Assembly: GCF_963855985.1 (NCBI RefSeq)
Contig: NC_087096.1
Span: 3,472,001 to 3,536,000, forward strand
Source of the DNA: Ostrinia nubilalis
Lineage: Eukaryota; Arthropoda; Insecta; Lepidoptera; Crambidae
Reading direction: 5' to 3'
Length of the DNA: 64,000 bases
The notes under the pieces: generated by a model
Databases searched by the model: none
Told to the model about the DNA's origin: nothing
The model's input: only the letters and a program-made list of their open reading frames with translations
Position numbers and translations under genes: made by a program
Shown: positions 22,001 to 37,000 of the stretch, piece after piece
Numbering within the stretch: position 1 is the stretch's first letter
Layout: every line of letters begins with the position of its first letter

Positions 22001-25000
22001 CACGCGGCGCGATTTAAAATCGCGCCGTGAGTTCTTAGCCTATGTTAGCAAAGAACTTGAAGGTTTGGTGAACACGATTTTAAAAACTGTTTAGAAAGAA
22101 TTTGCTTGGAAATGATTGAACTTAGACTTTATTTTTAACACAAGGCATTTCAAGAGGCTCACAACGATTTTATCTCAACTGATTGAAGCTGCTTCCTCAC
22201 TTACTTGATTGCCTCTTGGCTTAGCTACGGGTGGTACCTCTGATAAATTGAATCGTGTTCCAAGTTCAACAGAGATGATGATGATGGGGATTCATTGACG
22301 TGTTTCATTTGTTCTCACTGATACGCACTGCGAACGCCGATAACTACTGTTATGTAAAGTGTTGCCTGAATATTACCTGAACATGGCAACCCAAGGACGG
22401 CCGAGCCACCAGGCGTAGGCAGGGCTCCCGGGGACACGGCGCGCGCTGCTCTGTGGGCGGGCACGCGCGTCCTGGCCAGACAGCTGCCGTCAAGTGTTGC
22501 CTGAAGAAAATACACAGTAGTACAGGAGTTCAAATACACAGTAATTTTTAAGTAACAAAATCTTGAGGGTTCTTAAAGAATTAAGTACCTTGTTCGTCGC
22601 ATATGCATGGTAGCCGAGGTATCTCCACAGGAGCAGGCCGATGTATCCCAAGGTCCCCACGAGCCGAGTTCACAGTCCACACCGCACGGCACGTAGCACC
22701 ATGACTCCCTTGCTTCAGACGCCGTTGTGTTCTAAAATAGACGTTCAGATTCAGTATAGGTAGGTTGTAGCTTGATAGATCTAGGTAACTTTAAAGGTTT
22801 TGAAACCAGCCAGTTATGGCGGCTGGAGATTACTTTAATCTGTTATCGGTTCCTGATCTATCAAGAATTTTGAATAGATTTACTTACAGGACAATATGAG
22901 TCGTTGACGAAAACTCCATCACTTCTGAGGCAACGAACTGCTCTCTTCTTAGTTCCTTCACCGCACGGAGACCCTCCTATAAAAAGCATTTTAAATAAGA
23001 GTCTTAAAAGAAATTTTACAATAAACAAATTCCAAATGTTAATGTCCTATCTTAGTGGATTAATCACCGCATCTTTTCAAGTAGCAGTAAATTAATCCCC
23101 TTATGTACGTACATACTAACTATAAGACGTGAATCGTCTGGTACTAACCAAGAGGCTGGCAGTCGTCCCAGGGCGCGACGTGCCAGGAGTAGGCGTGGGG
23201 CGCGCAGGGCTCCGCAGCTACCAGGTGCGGGCACGCCGCGCCGCCGTCCGCTGCTGGGCGAAGGACCACGCGCGTTCGATCGCGGCGACCTCCCCATTTT
23301 GTCTGTAAGCAAGTTGGACCTTGGAACTGAAGTTCTTCTTCTGGGACAGTAACAACCTCAGGGATTGGAGAGTTGAAACAGGCGTTTGAATTGTTACCAA
23401 CGACGACGCGTTCTTTCTCGTAGCAAGCATGTGTTACTAGATTTGTTGTTGCTTTCAGGTATAAGGGCTATATTTCACCGGGACGCCATGGCGGCGCAAT
23501 CAGTCGCCGCTACCAACAAAATGTATACGTAGTATAAGTAAATGCTATGTGGTTGCTCAGTCAGCATAACATTTTCATAAGTTTACCCTGTTACTCTACG
23601 TCAAATATCGCATGTCGTAAGAGGCTACTTGAGAAACATGCGAACATCAAGCCTTATACTACTGGTTGGCGTGGGGAGTGTACCTAGGATAAATCCTCTA
23701 TATTTTGGTAAATTAGAGAGGGTCATGTTGCAATAGAGACTACAACCCGTTCGAGTTAACTGCGCATCTGGTGGCCGTGACGTCACATCGACGCTCAGGT
23801 GTGAGAGAGAGTCGGAAACGCGAGGTGCGCAGTTAGCTCGATCGGGTTGTAAATTACCTGTACGGCTAGCACGAAAAACTTTCGAGTTCAAATCGTTTGC
23901 GTACTCGAATCGCCATCAAAAGATTTAGCAAGAAAACTACAACAGCGCCCATGTGAACGTGTCGTAAAGTGAACTTAGTAGGTATGAGATGTGGTTGCAC
24001 GAAACTTATTTTGAGAATCAAAATTGTCACGTTATCGTTTAATTCGAAGATTGGGTATCGAATTTTATCGAATACGCAAACGATTCGAAGACGAAAGTTG
24101 TTCATGCTAGAGGTACATACAGATGACGATGACAAGTAGAGTCGCTTTGGTTACCTGCTCGCAGGGGCTCCACTCGGACCAGGCGCTGACGACGCAGTCG
24201 GCGGGACAGGGCGCGCGGCAGGCGGCGTCGCGCGCCGGCGCCGGGCCCGCGCCCGCCTCGCACTCCGCCTCCGACAGCCAGTTGCCGTCCGCGTCCACGC
24301 ATCTGATGGACACAGAGGAATGTGGGTTTTTGAGGGTGTCGGGGAAAACAAAAGCTGCAGAAATAGCCAAGTTAAAATATGATTTTGATGCAGACGCAGA
24401 TGATACCATCCTTACATTTTCGACATTCCATCAGCTCGCACTAAGCGCTTTGAAAACTTTGCTGCTGTCTTTTTCGAACCCTAAAATCCGGGCCTCTTCA
24501 AATCGAGAGTAAAAGACACTTACAGAGCAGAGGTATGGATCATTCTAGACTGCATCTCATTTAACATCAGGTGTGATTACAGTCAAATACTTAACTGCTT
24601 GCATAAAGTCTTCAAAATAGCCAACTATGCTCGTTTAACAGACTGGTGACAAAGGCATAGAGCTAGACGCTGGAGAGTCGCGCCGCACTCCCGTCCGCCT
24701 GAGCATTCTTTCACCATTTCCTTATAAGGTGGGGAAACTGTTACACTTACATAACAGTCCGGTTGATGATAGATCGTCCGCATAGCGCCCGGCGTGGTGC
24801 GCACACGGACCACTCGCCCAGTGCCCATCTCGCTGCGCCCACCTCGCACGTGGCACGTTGCAATGTGGCACCGCACTCCCGCCCGCCGCCAGAACCTTCC
24901 TCTACCACTTCCCTGGAAGATAGCAGGCCATTTCATGATACTCTTTTAATGCTATTTTCCTTTGGTGTAATCAAGTAAACAATATGAGTCCGTCGCGGTA

Positions 25001-28000
25001 GTGGCACAGTCAGTAGTGGTGTGTGTTAGTTTACGTAGAGTAGAAAGGTTTATCATTTTATCTTTTATTTTCAGCAATGGATGGAAACTTCGAACACAAG
25101 GCTACCACTCACCTGAAGCGTTGATACGCAAACAAATTTTTAATATGTGGCTAATCTGACCCAGAATACAGGTCTTGACTTGACATACTTTCACTGCAAC
25201 ACCCGCTACCATAATCTCGTGCACATCAAATAATGTAAGTACGCTCGCACTCCTAACAGGAAAGGTGACATGTTCGGTCAAGATGATGATTTACCTAGTC
25301 CTGAACCGGAATGCAGCTCTAGATCCAGGTTCGGAAGCGCATGGTCCCCATTCTCCCCAAGGTCCTGCGGCGCAGTCGCGCGCGCATCTCACAGTACACG
25401 CGCCCCGGAGAAGGGAACCAAACTCCTCGTCGTACGTGTAGCCATCTGTGGACGCTTCGCGGACTCGGCTTTGTCCTGGAAATTTACCTTTTACTTAATA
25501 TCATCCACATAAGATGCAAAATCGCTTTATAAGCATTCTTTGCTGAAGCTAAAGGAACCAAAGCCGTAGAAAAGGAAATGGTTGTTCAGTTACCAGTAAG
25601 TGGGTGGAACTTCTTGCAGATGTCTATGGGCACATCGCGGTTATCAATCATGCACCGCGCCGCTCTCAAAATTCTTCCTTCTCCGCATTCCAATCTAAAA
25701 AAGTTACATGTTAAATTATGTTTACCTAAACTTCTATCTACTATAGGTACATTAGTAGTTTACGATAGTCGATGAGCAGGTAAGTTTTTAGACTTACCCA
25801 GGGGGTAAAATGCAATCCGAATCAGCAGGCAAAAGTTCTAGAGTGACGTTCTTGCAGACGCAGTTGGGAATATCGGGGTCAGAAGCGTCTAAGTACCTGA
25901 AAATTATCAAATCATAGATCAGCGAAATCCGGAGTGGAAACCACGAGTCAGCAACCCTTCAGTTAAGTGGAGTGACGAATTTCGAAATATCGCTGGCAGA
26001 GACCTTTGTTACAAAACCGTAGACATTGCGGGCGCGCGTATTGGGGAAGGTCTTTATGACTAGCCTTGAACTATTAAGGGCTGATGATGAAATCATCGAA
26101 TGTTCTCTAGTTCTCTAGAAAAGACAATGTTTTCGCTATTAGATTTTATTTATTTATTTATTTATTATTCATTATTGAGCAATTACATATTTGATCCAAA
26201 TAGCGTCCTAAATCCTCTTTAGGTTTGTCTAGACGCTATTGTTCTCTATACAAATAAAAACAAACGTTTTAATTTGTTTTACGTTTTAGATACTCACTTC
26301 AAAGGATCGCTGCAGACCACGTCACAGGTGAGAGGCACGAACAGGTCGCAAGACACCTGGCACGCGGCCACGCTCTGCGGCACCAGCTGGCCTGCGCACG
26401 CGCCCGCTTCCACGCGGTGCGAGTCAGAGCCGCACCACAGACCTGACAATGTTTAGGACCGGTGAATAAACTTTGGTTGGAAGTACCTAAGGGCACGAGG
26501 TCTCTTGGCACATAGTTCAGATTTGCGGGGTTCAAAAGGTTTCAGAGTACTAAGATACAGAAAATGTGCGAAAGTTAATGGCTGTAAGAATATTGAAGAA
26601 GTCATTAAAGCATGAAGAATTCTGATTAGCGTAGAAAATACATGAGACCAAACTGAAGAAGAACTGAAGACAGTTATTCCACATCTAGTCTGTTTATCTG
26701 AATGTTTTAATTTTTTCAGGTTTTTAAAGGGCAAATAGATAGTTCTAAGATTAAATTCATTGCACAGTCGCAGGTTTTCTGCTGCGTCCGATATTATACT
26801 TACTTCGCACCCTGTAGCCAGTTCCGCAGCGCTGGCCGGGTGGTAATCGGCACGTGGTCCACTCGCCGGCGACCCAGGCCGCGTCACGAGGCCGGCACGA
26901 GCGCGCCACGGGGCAGTCACGAGTCTCTTGCCGTGGCCCACAGTTGGGACCTCCGTGGACAGTTCGCACGCGGACTTGCTTTCCAGGGTCTGGGTTGAGC
27001 AGATCAGAAAATTCTATTGTCAGTACCATTAAAATGAGGCGTAAGTGTAAGAATATAAAGAACACTTAATTCATCCAGAAATAATAAGATGAATTGATTT
27101 GGTAGACACCAAATAAGCTTTTGATATCGCCTAGTCAAACCTTATTCTCAATCAGATAAAGACTTTTACAATCTGAGTTCCTTTAAAATGTATGCATAGG
27201 CAGTAGAACTAGTGTAACAAGATGTTTACCACAGGTATTAGGACAGGGTGACCACGGCATCCAGGACTCCACGCGGCAGCCGCGCCGGCATCGCACGGTG
27301 CACGCGCGCCGAGACGCTGGCCGGTGGAGTGGGGCACATCTATATAAGTTACAAAATTGGTTATTTTCTTCTATTACAAAAACGTTTTACTGTTTAATGT
27401 AGATCTAAGGAACGCTAAACAAAACAAGACTGGACTAAAACAAGTTTTGGAGACAAATTTTGTGACAGAGACAGGATAAAGGGAGGGTTAAAACATAAAA
27501 GTTTGCTCTGTTAACCATTTTACTTACAATGCCTCGCGTACAACATCTGCGTTATTCTGGACGCACATCACGTCTCTGGTCATCTCTCCTTCTTCCACAC
27601 ACGGTTCCTCATCGTCGTTTTCGTTGAATGTTTCGCCATCCTTAAAAAGTATTTAAACTGTTATCAAAAACGTTCATAGTGTGCAATGCCAGGATGTTGC
27701 AAGACTTAAAAGTCACTTACGGCCAAATCAGTATAGTTAGTGATAGGCATGTAATCCTGCCTCCTTCGCTCACAAGGGCCCCAAGGAGTGGCGAGCCAGG
27801 AGTATGTGGCGCAGGCGTGAGTGTTGCAGGATTCGTTCTGGACGAGCTGGTCTTCGGGTGGGCACGGCCAGCCATCTGAGGGGAGAGCATGCAAGGTTTA
27901 ATAATGTATCGGTTTGTGTTTAGTCCAGAATAGGCACATGACACCTCTTTAGGTCAGTACGGGAACTAATTCACTTATTTGTATAGGGTCCCATTCTGTA

Positions 28001-31000
28001 AAAAGAAAATAAGGCCCTAGAGTCCTAGCCACATCTAACAACAAATAAAATGGGTTTACTGGAGAGTGAATCTATACCAGACCAGTGTAGTTAGGTAGTA
28101 GCTACTCACATACACATTTCCTCTACGGTAGAGAAAATTATATGTGAGAAGTTATGTACTCTGGGTTTGCTGGTATAAGAAATCGGGGGATGCAGTTGCG
28201 ATCTATGGTGAAGCGAGCTTACCCAGAAGAAAGATGGCTGTATTCGCATGCGACGGAGCGTTAGCAGCAACTAGTGATACATAAAGGTTGTAGTTACCAG
28301 GTGAAGCGTGTGCCAAGATGTGCCGCCTCCTAGTGCGGGTGGGGCGTGGATGCGCGGGCGCGGCGCAGGCAGCGCTACACGGCGCCCAAGCACCCCATGA
28401 CGATACCACACAGTCGCCTGCGCATGCAATACGGCAGCGCTCGCTACGAGCTGGCGCGCCGCTGCCGCTGCACCAGGCGCGTTGTGCTTCTTTCTGCACA
28501 AAAGAAGTTTTTTTTTAATGTTTGTTGCTTTACGTTAGAAAGATGCACCCAGACTCATGAAAAAACCTTGGACCAGAGGGGTGAGATGACTAACTAAGCG
28601 ATCCTCTAATATCTTTTGAAGTATTTCAAATTGTTTTCCTATTGTTGGCATTAGTAACATCGGAACACTTTCATGGTTCCTTGTTCCTAATAAACCAAGG
28701 TTCGTTACAAATTCCTTGTCATCCTTCCTTCTTTTGTCCAGCAATCGACGTCTTTTGGAAGAAACTAAAGACTGCCTCATGGTAGAATCTTCATAATATC
28801 TTACCCCATCATGTCCCACGCATCTTAGCTCCCTGCTGCGCTTGCCAGGCCCGCAGGTAGAATGCGGCTGGTTCAGCACACAGGGCCCCCAGGGCAGGGC
28901 CTTCCACGCCGCGCAGCGAGGGGTGGTGCACGTCCGCTTCTCCTCCAGAGGAGGACAGGGTGCCCCACCACCAGAAGCTGCGGATATCACGCGTCTGCGA
29001 CGTACGCTGTAGCCTGTAGGAAAATAGATGGCGTGATAAGATCTTCATTGTCTTCTAAAAAGTTCTAAAGATGATTTAAACGAACCTTGAATATTTATTG
29101 CTGACTAAAGATTGCCATTAGCATATAATGATCTACTAAAATGTTCATCTACGAACTCTATATTTGCATCTATCCCATAAAGTTAATATTCCTTCGGAAT
29201 AGAGCAACAATCACGAGCTGTCAAACGAAACCAAAAATGAGATGTCATATGTGTGTGTAAAAATAAATATGTGTGCATGTCAGTGATGTATGTATGTCGT
29301 TACTTTTCACATGAATATCGATTTCGATTAAATATTAATTAACACCTAACAGTAATAATATAAATAGAATAGGATGGAATGGGATTGTAGGTATATGGGA
29401 ATTGGGAGAGTGGCCAAAGAAAATAAAAAAAAACTCAGAAGATTAAAATTATTCAACTTATTTATTTGGAAGAATGAGAGTTACAAACATCAAGACATCC
29501 ATACAAACTTTCGCATTTATAATATTAGTAGGAGTAAAACAATAATTAAAAAATGATAGTTCTGACGATAACGTAAGAAAATAGGATTCTAACGATGTAA
29601 TAATCGTTGTTGGCCGTATAGTGTAGTGGTTTGAAACGGACTACTATTCCGGAGGTAGCGGGTTCGATTCCCGCACAGTACAAACATCTGTGTGCATAAA
29701 CATATTTATTATTATATTTAGTATGTAATATTTAGTTTAGTTTATTAACTAACAGGTAATTACAAAATAATACTTTTCTATATTCACATACAAACGCCAT
29801 TTATGTACCTACATAATCAGCAGTGACTGTGATAAACAGCGCAGAAAATATATTTATCGATTGTGGTACAACCCTAGTGTAAAACGAAAATTATTTCTTT
29901 ACACAAAATATTCATAAATTCTGGATTATGAGCATGAAATCTTTGCTTACAACTTAAATTAATGTTTAAAGAACATAATTATCACACTTAGTGCTTAAAA
30001 TTCTAAGCGCATTCACAAAAATAAAGCTAAAGTTTGGAGGTGTCGATTTCAATAAATTTACCTGTGAAATAAATATTTTGCAGGATTATTCCTTTGGTGT
30101 ACATCACAATCAAAGACGGAACAGGTCACCATTATATAAGAAAACAAACTTTCCAAAAATAAACAGGATTTTACGATATTTTTATAAAAAACTATAATTT
30201 AAAATTTTCTTTGTGCCTCTATGTGTCACTGCCTGTCAAATCTTTTGCAAAAATGGTTCTATTGACGTGACGATGATAGCATCACACATCTCTTTTTATC
30301 ACACAGGGTTGCAGATAGTGACATCTCGCTCGCTCATTCTTTGTTGCTCTATTCCGAAGGAATATTAACTTTATGATCTATCCACTGATTATGTAACGCT
30401 CATGTACTTTGTTAATTTAACTTTTTCAATTAAGCTATGATCGTAAACATAGGAGATGAAACAATGATACACTTTTAGACATTACCAGTAGTAGTCAATT
30501 GCTGGACAGGGAATAGAGGACATCCATCCGTAGGTTGACATGCTCCCCATTCGCTCCACTCGCCAACTTCACAGTCTCGGGGACAGGGTACCTGGTGGAG
30601 ATATAATTACTCATTCAGAAAATTTGTAAATTTATTTCGGTAACTACAATTTCTATTCTCTGTACTCTGTGACTACAATTTTGCAAATAAATTAGAAAAA
30701 AACAATTGCGAAACGAAAAAGAACATTAAATTAAAAATAAGTTTCTTGCTGGCCAGGCGCACGGCGAAGGAGTTTTGAGTATTTTTTTTAATATTGCGTT
30801 TACGTCATCAATCATGTTGATACTGTCAAAATAGTCATAAAGTATTTATTGCCCTAATGTTCTCTAAGTAGTTTTCCACGTATTTTTACCTCACAAGGCT
30901 GCACGAGCGTAGGCATCGGCGCGTGAGCACATTGCGCCGGGTGCAAGGCTCGTCCGTCAGCTCTGACACACGTCGCTTCCCTCCTCTGCACGCCTCCGCC

Positions 31001-34000
31001 GCAGTTGGCCTCCGGCGCCTCCTTGTCATCCTCATCCGCCTCGTTGTCATCCTCGTCGTAAATCGCATCATTGTCATCCGCGTCGTCGTTGTCATCGTCG
31101 GTAGCGGCTGTGGGAAGGAACAAAGATTCACGAGTAAGCAGAACCTGATCAAAGTAAATAAAACGAAGTATAAACTTTCATGTTGCATGATATTTAGAAG
31201 AAACGGCTTTTGTTGCGATCGTTCAGGCACATTTGCATTGTCATTCATTCACTATGTTTTTCACGTACCGGGTAATACAGCAGCCGGTTGTTCTATGGCC
31301 ACTCGGCAAGGACCCCACGGGCCGGGGGTCCAGTGCGCGCTCGCTTCTAGAGCGGCAGGCTTTACTTCCTCCACCACATCACATTCTTTACCGCCACCTG
31401 AAAAACAAAAGGTAAATGAAGGGTTTTGGACAAGAATTCTACACGAACCTGTAACAGTACGACATGCTGTAAATAACAATATGTTTCCATTTCCCGTGAT
31501 GGCTGATATAGTCCAGCGGTGACGGAGATCGAGCCTCTACCACAGCCACTATTAACAGTGCTTACTCTGAAGCACAGATGACGGCGCCTTAAGCTATACA
31601 CTGTAGTATCTTGATTTAATTGTATTAGCTGCAGATGCCGATAGCCAATGTACTGTTGTCTGTACCTACAACACGACAAGCTCTTTTCTAAACTATAGAT
31701 ACATAAGTAAAACTGGTTCAAAGTGCCTACCTTGCGGCAGCTTCCTCAAGCGGCGCGTGCGCACAAGAGCGCCGTCGGAGCGCGGCCGCCACGGCAGCCA
31801 CTCGCCCAGCGAGCAGTCTTCCTTGATGACGCACACGCGGAGTATGCCGATGCTGGCCAGCGCCGAGCCGCAGTACCTAGCGACAAAGATGTAAGTGATA
31901 TAGTACTATCCACATTATGAGCTATTAAATCGAGGGCTTTTGTATTTGCACTCATTAGTTCAGGCTTCACTGGCAACTATCAGGAATTACTCTACCCACT
32001 CTACCGTAGCGCTAACTAGTGAAAGCAAAAACAGTAGCCTTATTATAAATCGGACACCGATAGACAATACTATCTCATGAGCTGCTAAATCACTTTTACC
32101 TACTCCAGAGAATTAGTACATAATTGTTGTTACACATGTTTTCAAAATCACTTGATTTATTAATTCAAATGAATAAAGTGTTCTAAAGAACTAAAGAATT
32201 ATTAATTTTCTAAAGAAAATAAAATAAGTACCTACATGAAAATGAGACAGTTGCTTTAATTAAATAGTGTCCGATTCGGTAATTTCATCAGTGCGAGAAT
32301 GAAAACATACTCGTAAATGCATTCGTTCCATTAAGTCCGACTTAAGTTAATGAGTTCAGCTATCCATAAATGTCGGGAAAACTGGAAAGGAAATCAAAGA
32401 ATTCTTACTAACCACGAACTTTACAACTAATAAAACAAGCATCTCCCGCGGTCAGATTGATGGCCTGAACCGCTGTGTGCAAACGCTATGGAATTAGGTG
32501 CAGTGGGTTTATTTCTTAAATCTGTTTTATGTACGACTTTATAGGTATTCTGTTTGAATTAATTGTGTTACTAAAACGCGGTTATTTTCAGATCAGAATG
32601 TGCACGGTATAAAATGAAGTGGATTTATCGTAATATGTTCCTAAGCAAAATTGGAAAATTATTGGGCTTGCCTTGGGCTAGCCATGAAAAATTCTTGTAG
32701 ATTTTCTAATATTCCGAAAAACTCCTGAAAATAAGCAAACAAAACTCAAAATGTCGACGAATTAGGTCTACGAATTGAAAGCATTTTAACATTTTAAATG
32801 CATCAAGCTGACGAAAAACTTAATCTAACGAGGAGCTGATTGCTAGGAAAGGTCTTAATTGTCGAACAATGGTTGCTTACAAAGCTCTCCTTTAAACTTT
32901 GAATGCCTATCAGCTACTGCTTCTACTTCCTTTGTGCATACTTTGCAAGTTTCCACATTAAGTGATGTCGTCATTAGATCGATACTGGCCGCGATCGACC
33001 AACTTCGCCGGCAAGTTTTAAGAAGGATTTCTTGCACAAAGCTTTTTAAAGTTATGTACCATCATTTAACTTGATGAAAGTTTCGGCTTTCATGAGTTGC
33101 GGAAATTATTCAATATTAAGTATTATGCTATTTGCATACAATCCCAACTAATCCCAACTAATATTATAAATGCGAAAGTAACTCTGTCTGTCTGTCTGTC
33201 TGTTACGCTTTCCCGCTTAAACCTCGCAACCGATTTTGATGAAATTTGGCATAGAGATAGTTTGAGTCCCGGGAAAGAACATAGGATAGTTTTTATCCCG
33301 GTTTTTGAAACAGGGACGCGCGCGATAAAGTTTTTCTGTGACAGACAAAATTCCACGCGGGCGAAGCCGCGGGCGGAAAGCTATTTATTTATAAATCGCA
33401 TTAAAATTAATAAGTTTATTTCATCTCTAATATTGAAAATATTCTAAGCTTACTTAAGTAAGGCATAATTATGCAAGAAAATTGACCTGTGGAAATTCTT
33501 TCTCCTCACGAAGCTAAAATGTGAGTTTTTATGTGCTCACACGAGAGAAAATTATAGATGTCAAGTAAGTGCTGCAAAGGTCTGAGCTGACTGCGACGCC
33601 TCTAATGATGCTGTAATTACGCGTGCCAGAGGAGTGAAATCCTTTGAATTTTTTACTCGTAGGTACAGTGATAGGATTCATTGGACTAAAAAAGGATAGA
33701 TAGTTACATAGTAGTTTTATGTCTATTCTAAGATAGTTGAAGTTAATGCTTTATTATTTACTAATGAGCACTAATCTTAGCTTAATACATATAAAGAACT
33801 GGATTTTTCACTACAATCTGAGTTTTACAATAATTAGTCTTAGACTTCTAGAGAATAGCAATCCAGTATTCAATTTATTGAAATCGATATATGACGTAAA
33901 ACCTATTTAAAATTTTTGATCACATATCACTGCATTGCGTCACTAGAAGAGCTTAATGAGCACACGTATTTATTTATGTGCTCGCACTAAACACACAGCT

Positions 34001-37000
34001 AATTACGGGATTACAGTTGAATTAGTGCATCCAGCGGTCCGCCGTGAACAAACATGCATGCGTGATAGGCTCACATAGTTGGAAATCAACTGACCCGCTA
34101 CACAGCAAAATGGAATAGTAAAATATCTTTATACTTGCGTTTTGATTTTCTACTCATTGAATGTACACAACAAATGGGAAATCTTTTTACAAATGGGATT
34201 CGAATTGGAAGCGACTCTTTCTAGATTTTATTTGTACAGTTTAGCAAAAAAAAAATTGTAAAACTACAACTAAACAGATGAAAAAAGAAAAAGAACAAAA
34301 ACCAAACAAATGAAAATCGTAGGTTTTGTTTCGCCTTGTCAGTATTAAAAAAATACTAAGAAAAAATGCGCAAGAAAAGAAAAAAGTAACGAATACTTTC
34401 TAGCCAGTACCACTAAAGAGTTTTTATTTATTAAATTACTACACAAACATATATGAGAAGACAGAAAGGTCAGCCATATTAAGTTGCGTAAGGAAATACC
34501 GCCTTTTTACTGAAGGTAGGTAGAGCTATATGTACCTACTTACATGCAGAGCTGGGGGATGAAAAGAAGACGGGAAGAAAAAATAGACTTTGGTGAACTG
34601 TTTATTGTTATAATATTTACAGTTCACGCTGAGAGGTTCTTGCTAAAAGCTATCTGAGCACCTGTTTACGAAGTCAACCTATCTCGCTGTAAAGTTATTG
34701 TAAACACCGCTCGTTTACACAAACTTCTTGTTTACAATCGCCAGTCAAAACTTGGGAACGAAACCAATCAAAATAGTCGTTTCCTCGAATAATTTGTATT
34801 CAAACATTACAACAAGTTAGTTGTTACGAGTGAATGATTTACTTTGATGTTGAAACTCTATATTGAGGTACCTATTAATTTACATTATCGTAATAAATGA
34901 TTTTGGAGTCTCTAGATGTGGTGACTAGGTACATATTTAACAACACCTTGAAATTCAAGGCCTTATTATGTAGATAATCCACATTATTGTGCTATTACCT
35001 ACTGCAAAATTATATTATTTTGTTCTCAGTAAGTTGGCTTAAAACCTTATTTTTACGCGTGTCCGCGAACATCGGAGTGAATATTAAATTAACTGAAAAA
35101 TGCTGAGTCAGTATTTTTGTACCCGTGTGTGTATCGTAAACTGTGAATTCTCAACACATTTGCATCATACATCAACTTAATCACGGACCGTTCGCCTTTA
35201 CGGCTTAATTAAGAGCGTTTACGAAATTCGTCCCTGGAGAACTAATTTACTCTGAATACATTGTGATACGAAAAACGTCGGCCTTTAAATATATTTTCGC
35301 TTTAATGAAAAAACGGCGGCTGTTGTGTAAAGCGTATTATTGGACTTAAGCCAATGCATTTTAATCTTCTATTGTCTTTTTCATCTTTTAATAAGCCTTT
35401 GAGTTCGTCATGAAACATTGCTGCACTGAAAGCAAGCGAAGGTTAACGGCGTAAGAGATGAATTACAGTCGTTTAAAAGTTGTAAAGTATTGCGTACCTC
35501 AAAAAAAAGCAGAGCTGCTCCACCTATTTTTTTGTTTTAAGTCTTCGTTTCCCTACTTATTTCTGTATCAAGCCAACTGAAACTGAAATTATTTCGTAAC
35601 TTACATGCTCTCGACGAATCGTCCATCCTTATGGCGGCACTGCACATGTCGCCTTTGCAGCCCAAGCCGGGGCGTGTGCACTAGTGAGTCCGACTCTGGT
35701 CTGAGATTATATCTGCAAAGAAAATGTTATTTTCAACTCAATTTTGGAATAATTCAATTTTTAAAACTTATCACCTGATTATCTAGACTTAAGAGTAGAA
35801 CTAAAACAGTTACAACTTATATCATAGGTAATTATAAGTTCTTTAAATAGGTAAGTACTTCTGGCTTTACACCAGATTCAAATATATACTCATGATCTTT
35901 TCATATGTGCCAATATATGAGTCCTATAGAATAGGTACGAGTATACACTTTCAGGAGGTATCATTAACAACGCGACGCTATGCAAAAGGAAGTAAAGCAA
36001 TAAATTGATTGTAAAATAATTGTAACGGTCTTTCTCTAGAATATAAAAGGAAAACTGTTTAAAATTCCAATCTCGTTTCAAAGGAATTCGTTTTATTTCT
36101 TAGCGACTTTTATTGCTCGCTCTTATCTATAAACGTGGACGGGCAGTAGTGCTGTACTAAGCTCTCTTGATTACTTATTTGTAATTAGATTTTATAATTA
36201 AGTACTGAAATGTTATTGCTTTTTAGAAAAATACTGTAATTTCACAAATAACATGCTATTATTGTATTACTAACCAACATAAAACATACCAACAATTGTT
36301 GTCAAACTTATGAAAGCGATGTAATAAATGTCGGGCCGAACATCTACGTCGGTCTGTCAAGCGATAGAAATGCGAGGAAATGTACCCATTTCTCGAATAA
36401 AAATAGCAAGTCTTGTACCTCTTTGTAGCCTTCGAGATATGAAACTTAACAGGCACGCCATTTTCTGACGCCAATTCTACTCGTTTGTTGATATTTCAGA
36501 GCCAGACCTTTTGATATATTGATAGAAAGTCGAATCCAATGTGAGTCCTTTTATAGAGCTCGAAATTGACATTTACTAGAAACAGACTTGTACCTATGTA
36601 TATTGCATTTGCGACAGACTTTTGAAATGGCTGAAAAGGTTATTTCATTGGATTTTTAGAAATAGGTACTACATTTGAATTTAAAATCAAAAATAGTCTT
36701 TAAAACTAATGGAAAACGTTTGCTATAAAACAATACAGTTTATCAAAAAAATAACGATTGTATTTTACTTTAAAACAGCTGAAAATTCACAACTAATTGG
36801 GATTTCGTTCAGCGCAAACCAAACTTAATGTATAAAATAACAGCACCAATATGAATTTTAATTGCATTCGCGATAAATTTTAGTCCGCAGCGGACGTAAA
36901 AAGATATTACATTTTTAATTATTCATGAGTTTTTATTAGAAGCATTACCTTTCCACGGCTCTGACGTGGTCGCTGGCCGAAGGGCCGCACTCGGTCCACC

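Noticed and set aside
24625..24745. An active THSD7-like exon between 24751 and 24302
   Set aside because: The flanking exons join each other in phase (AT+A, Ile-Cys-Val) and this copy lacks a usable donor.
26453..26941. 162-codon minus-strand ORF
   Set aside because: It overlaps the THSD7-like exon 26804-26989 in the wrong frame and continues through intron; no domain is visible.
29608..29690. A functional tRNA gene
   Set aside because: The B box is perfect but the acceptor and anticodon stems do not pair properly, and a related copy with a longer shared tail lies at 56971-57077; it is a SINE.
30923..31522. 199-codon plus-strand ORF
   Set aside because: It is the antisense of two THSD7-like exons, including the acidic one, and reads as hydrophobic low-complexity sequence.
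33182..33205. CRISPR-like or satellite array at the CTGT repeats
   Set aside because: It is a short microsatellite within an interspersed repeat; there are no repeat-spacer units.
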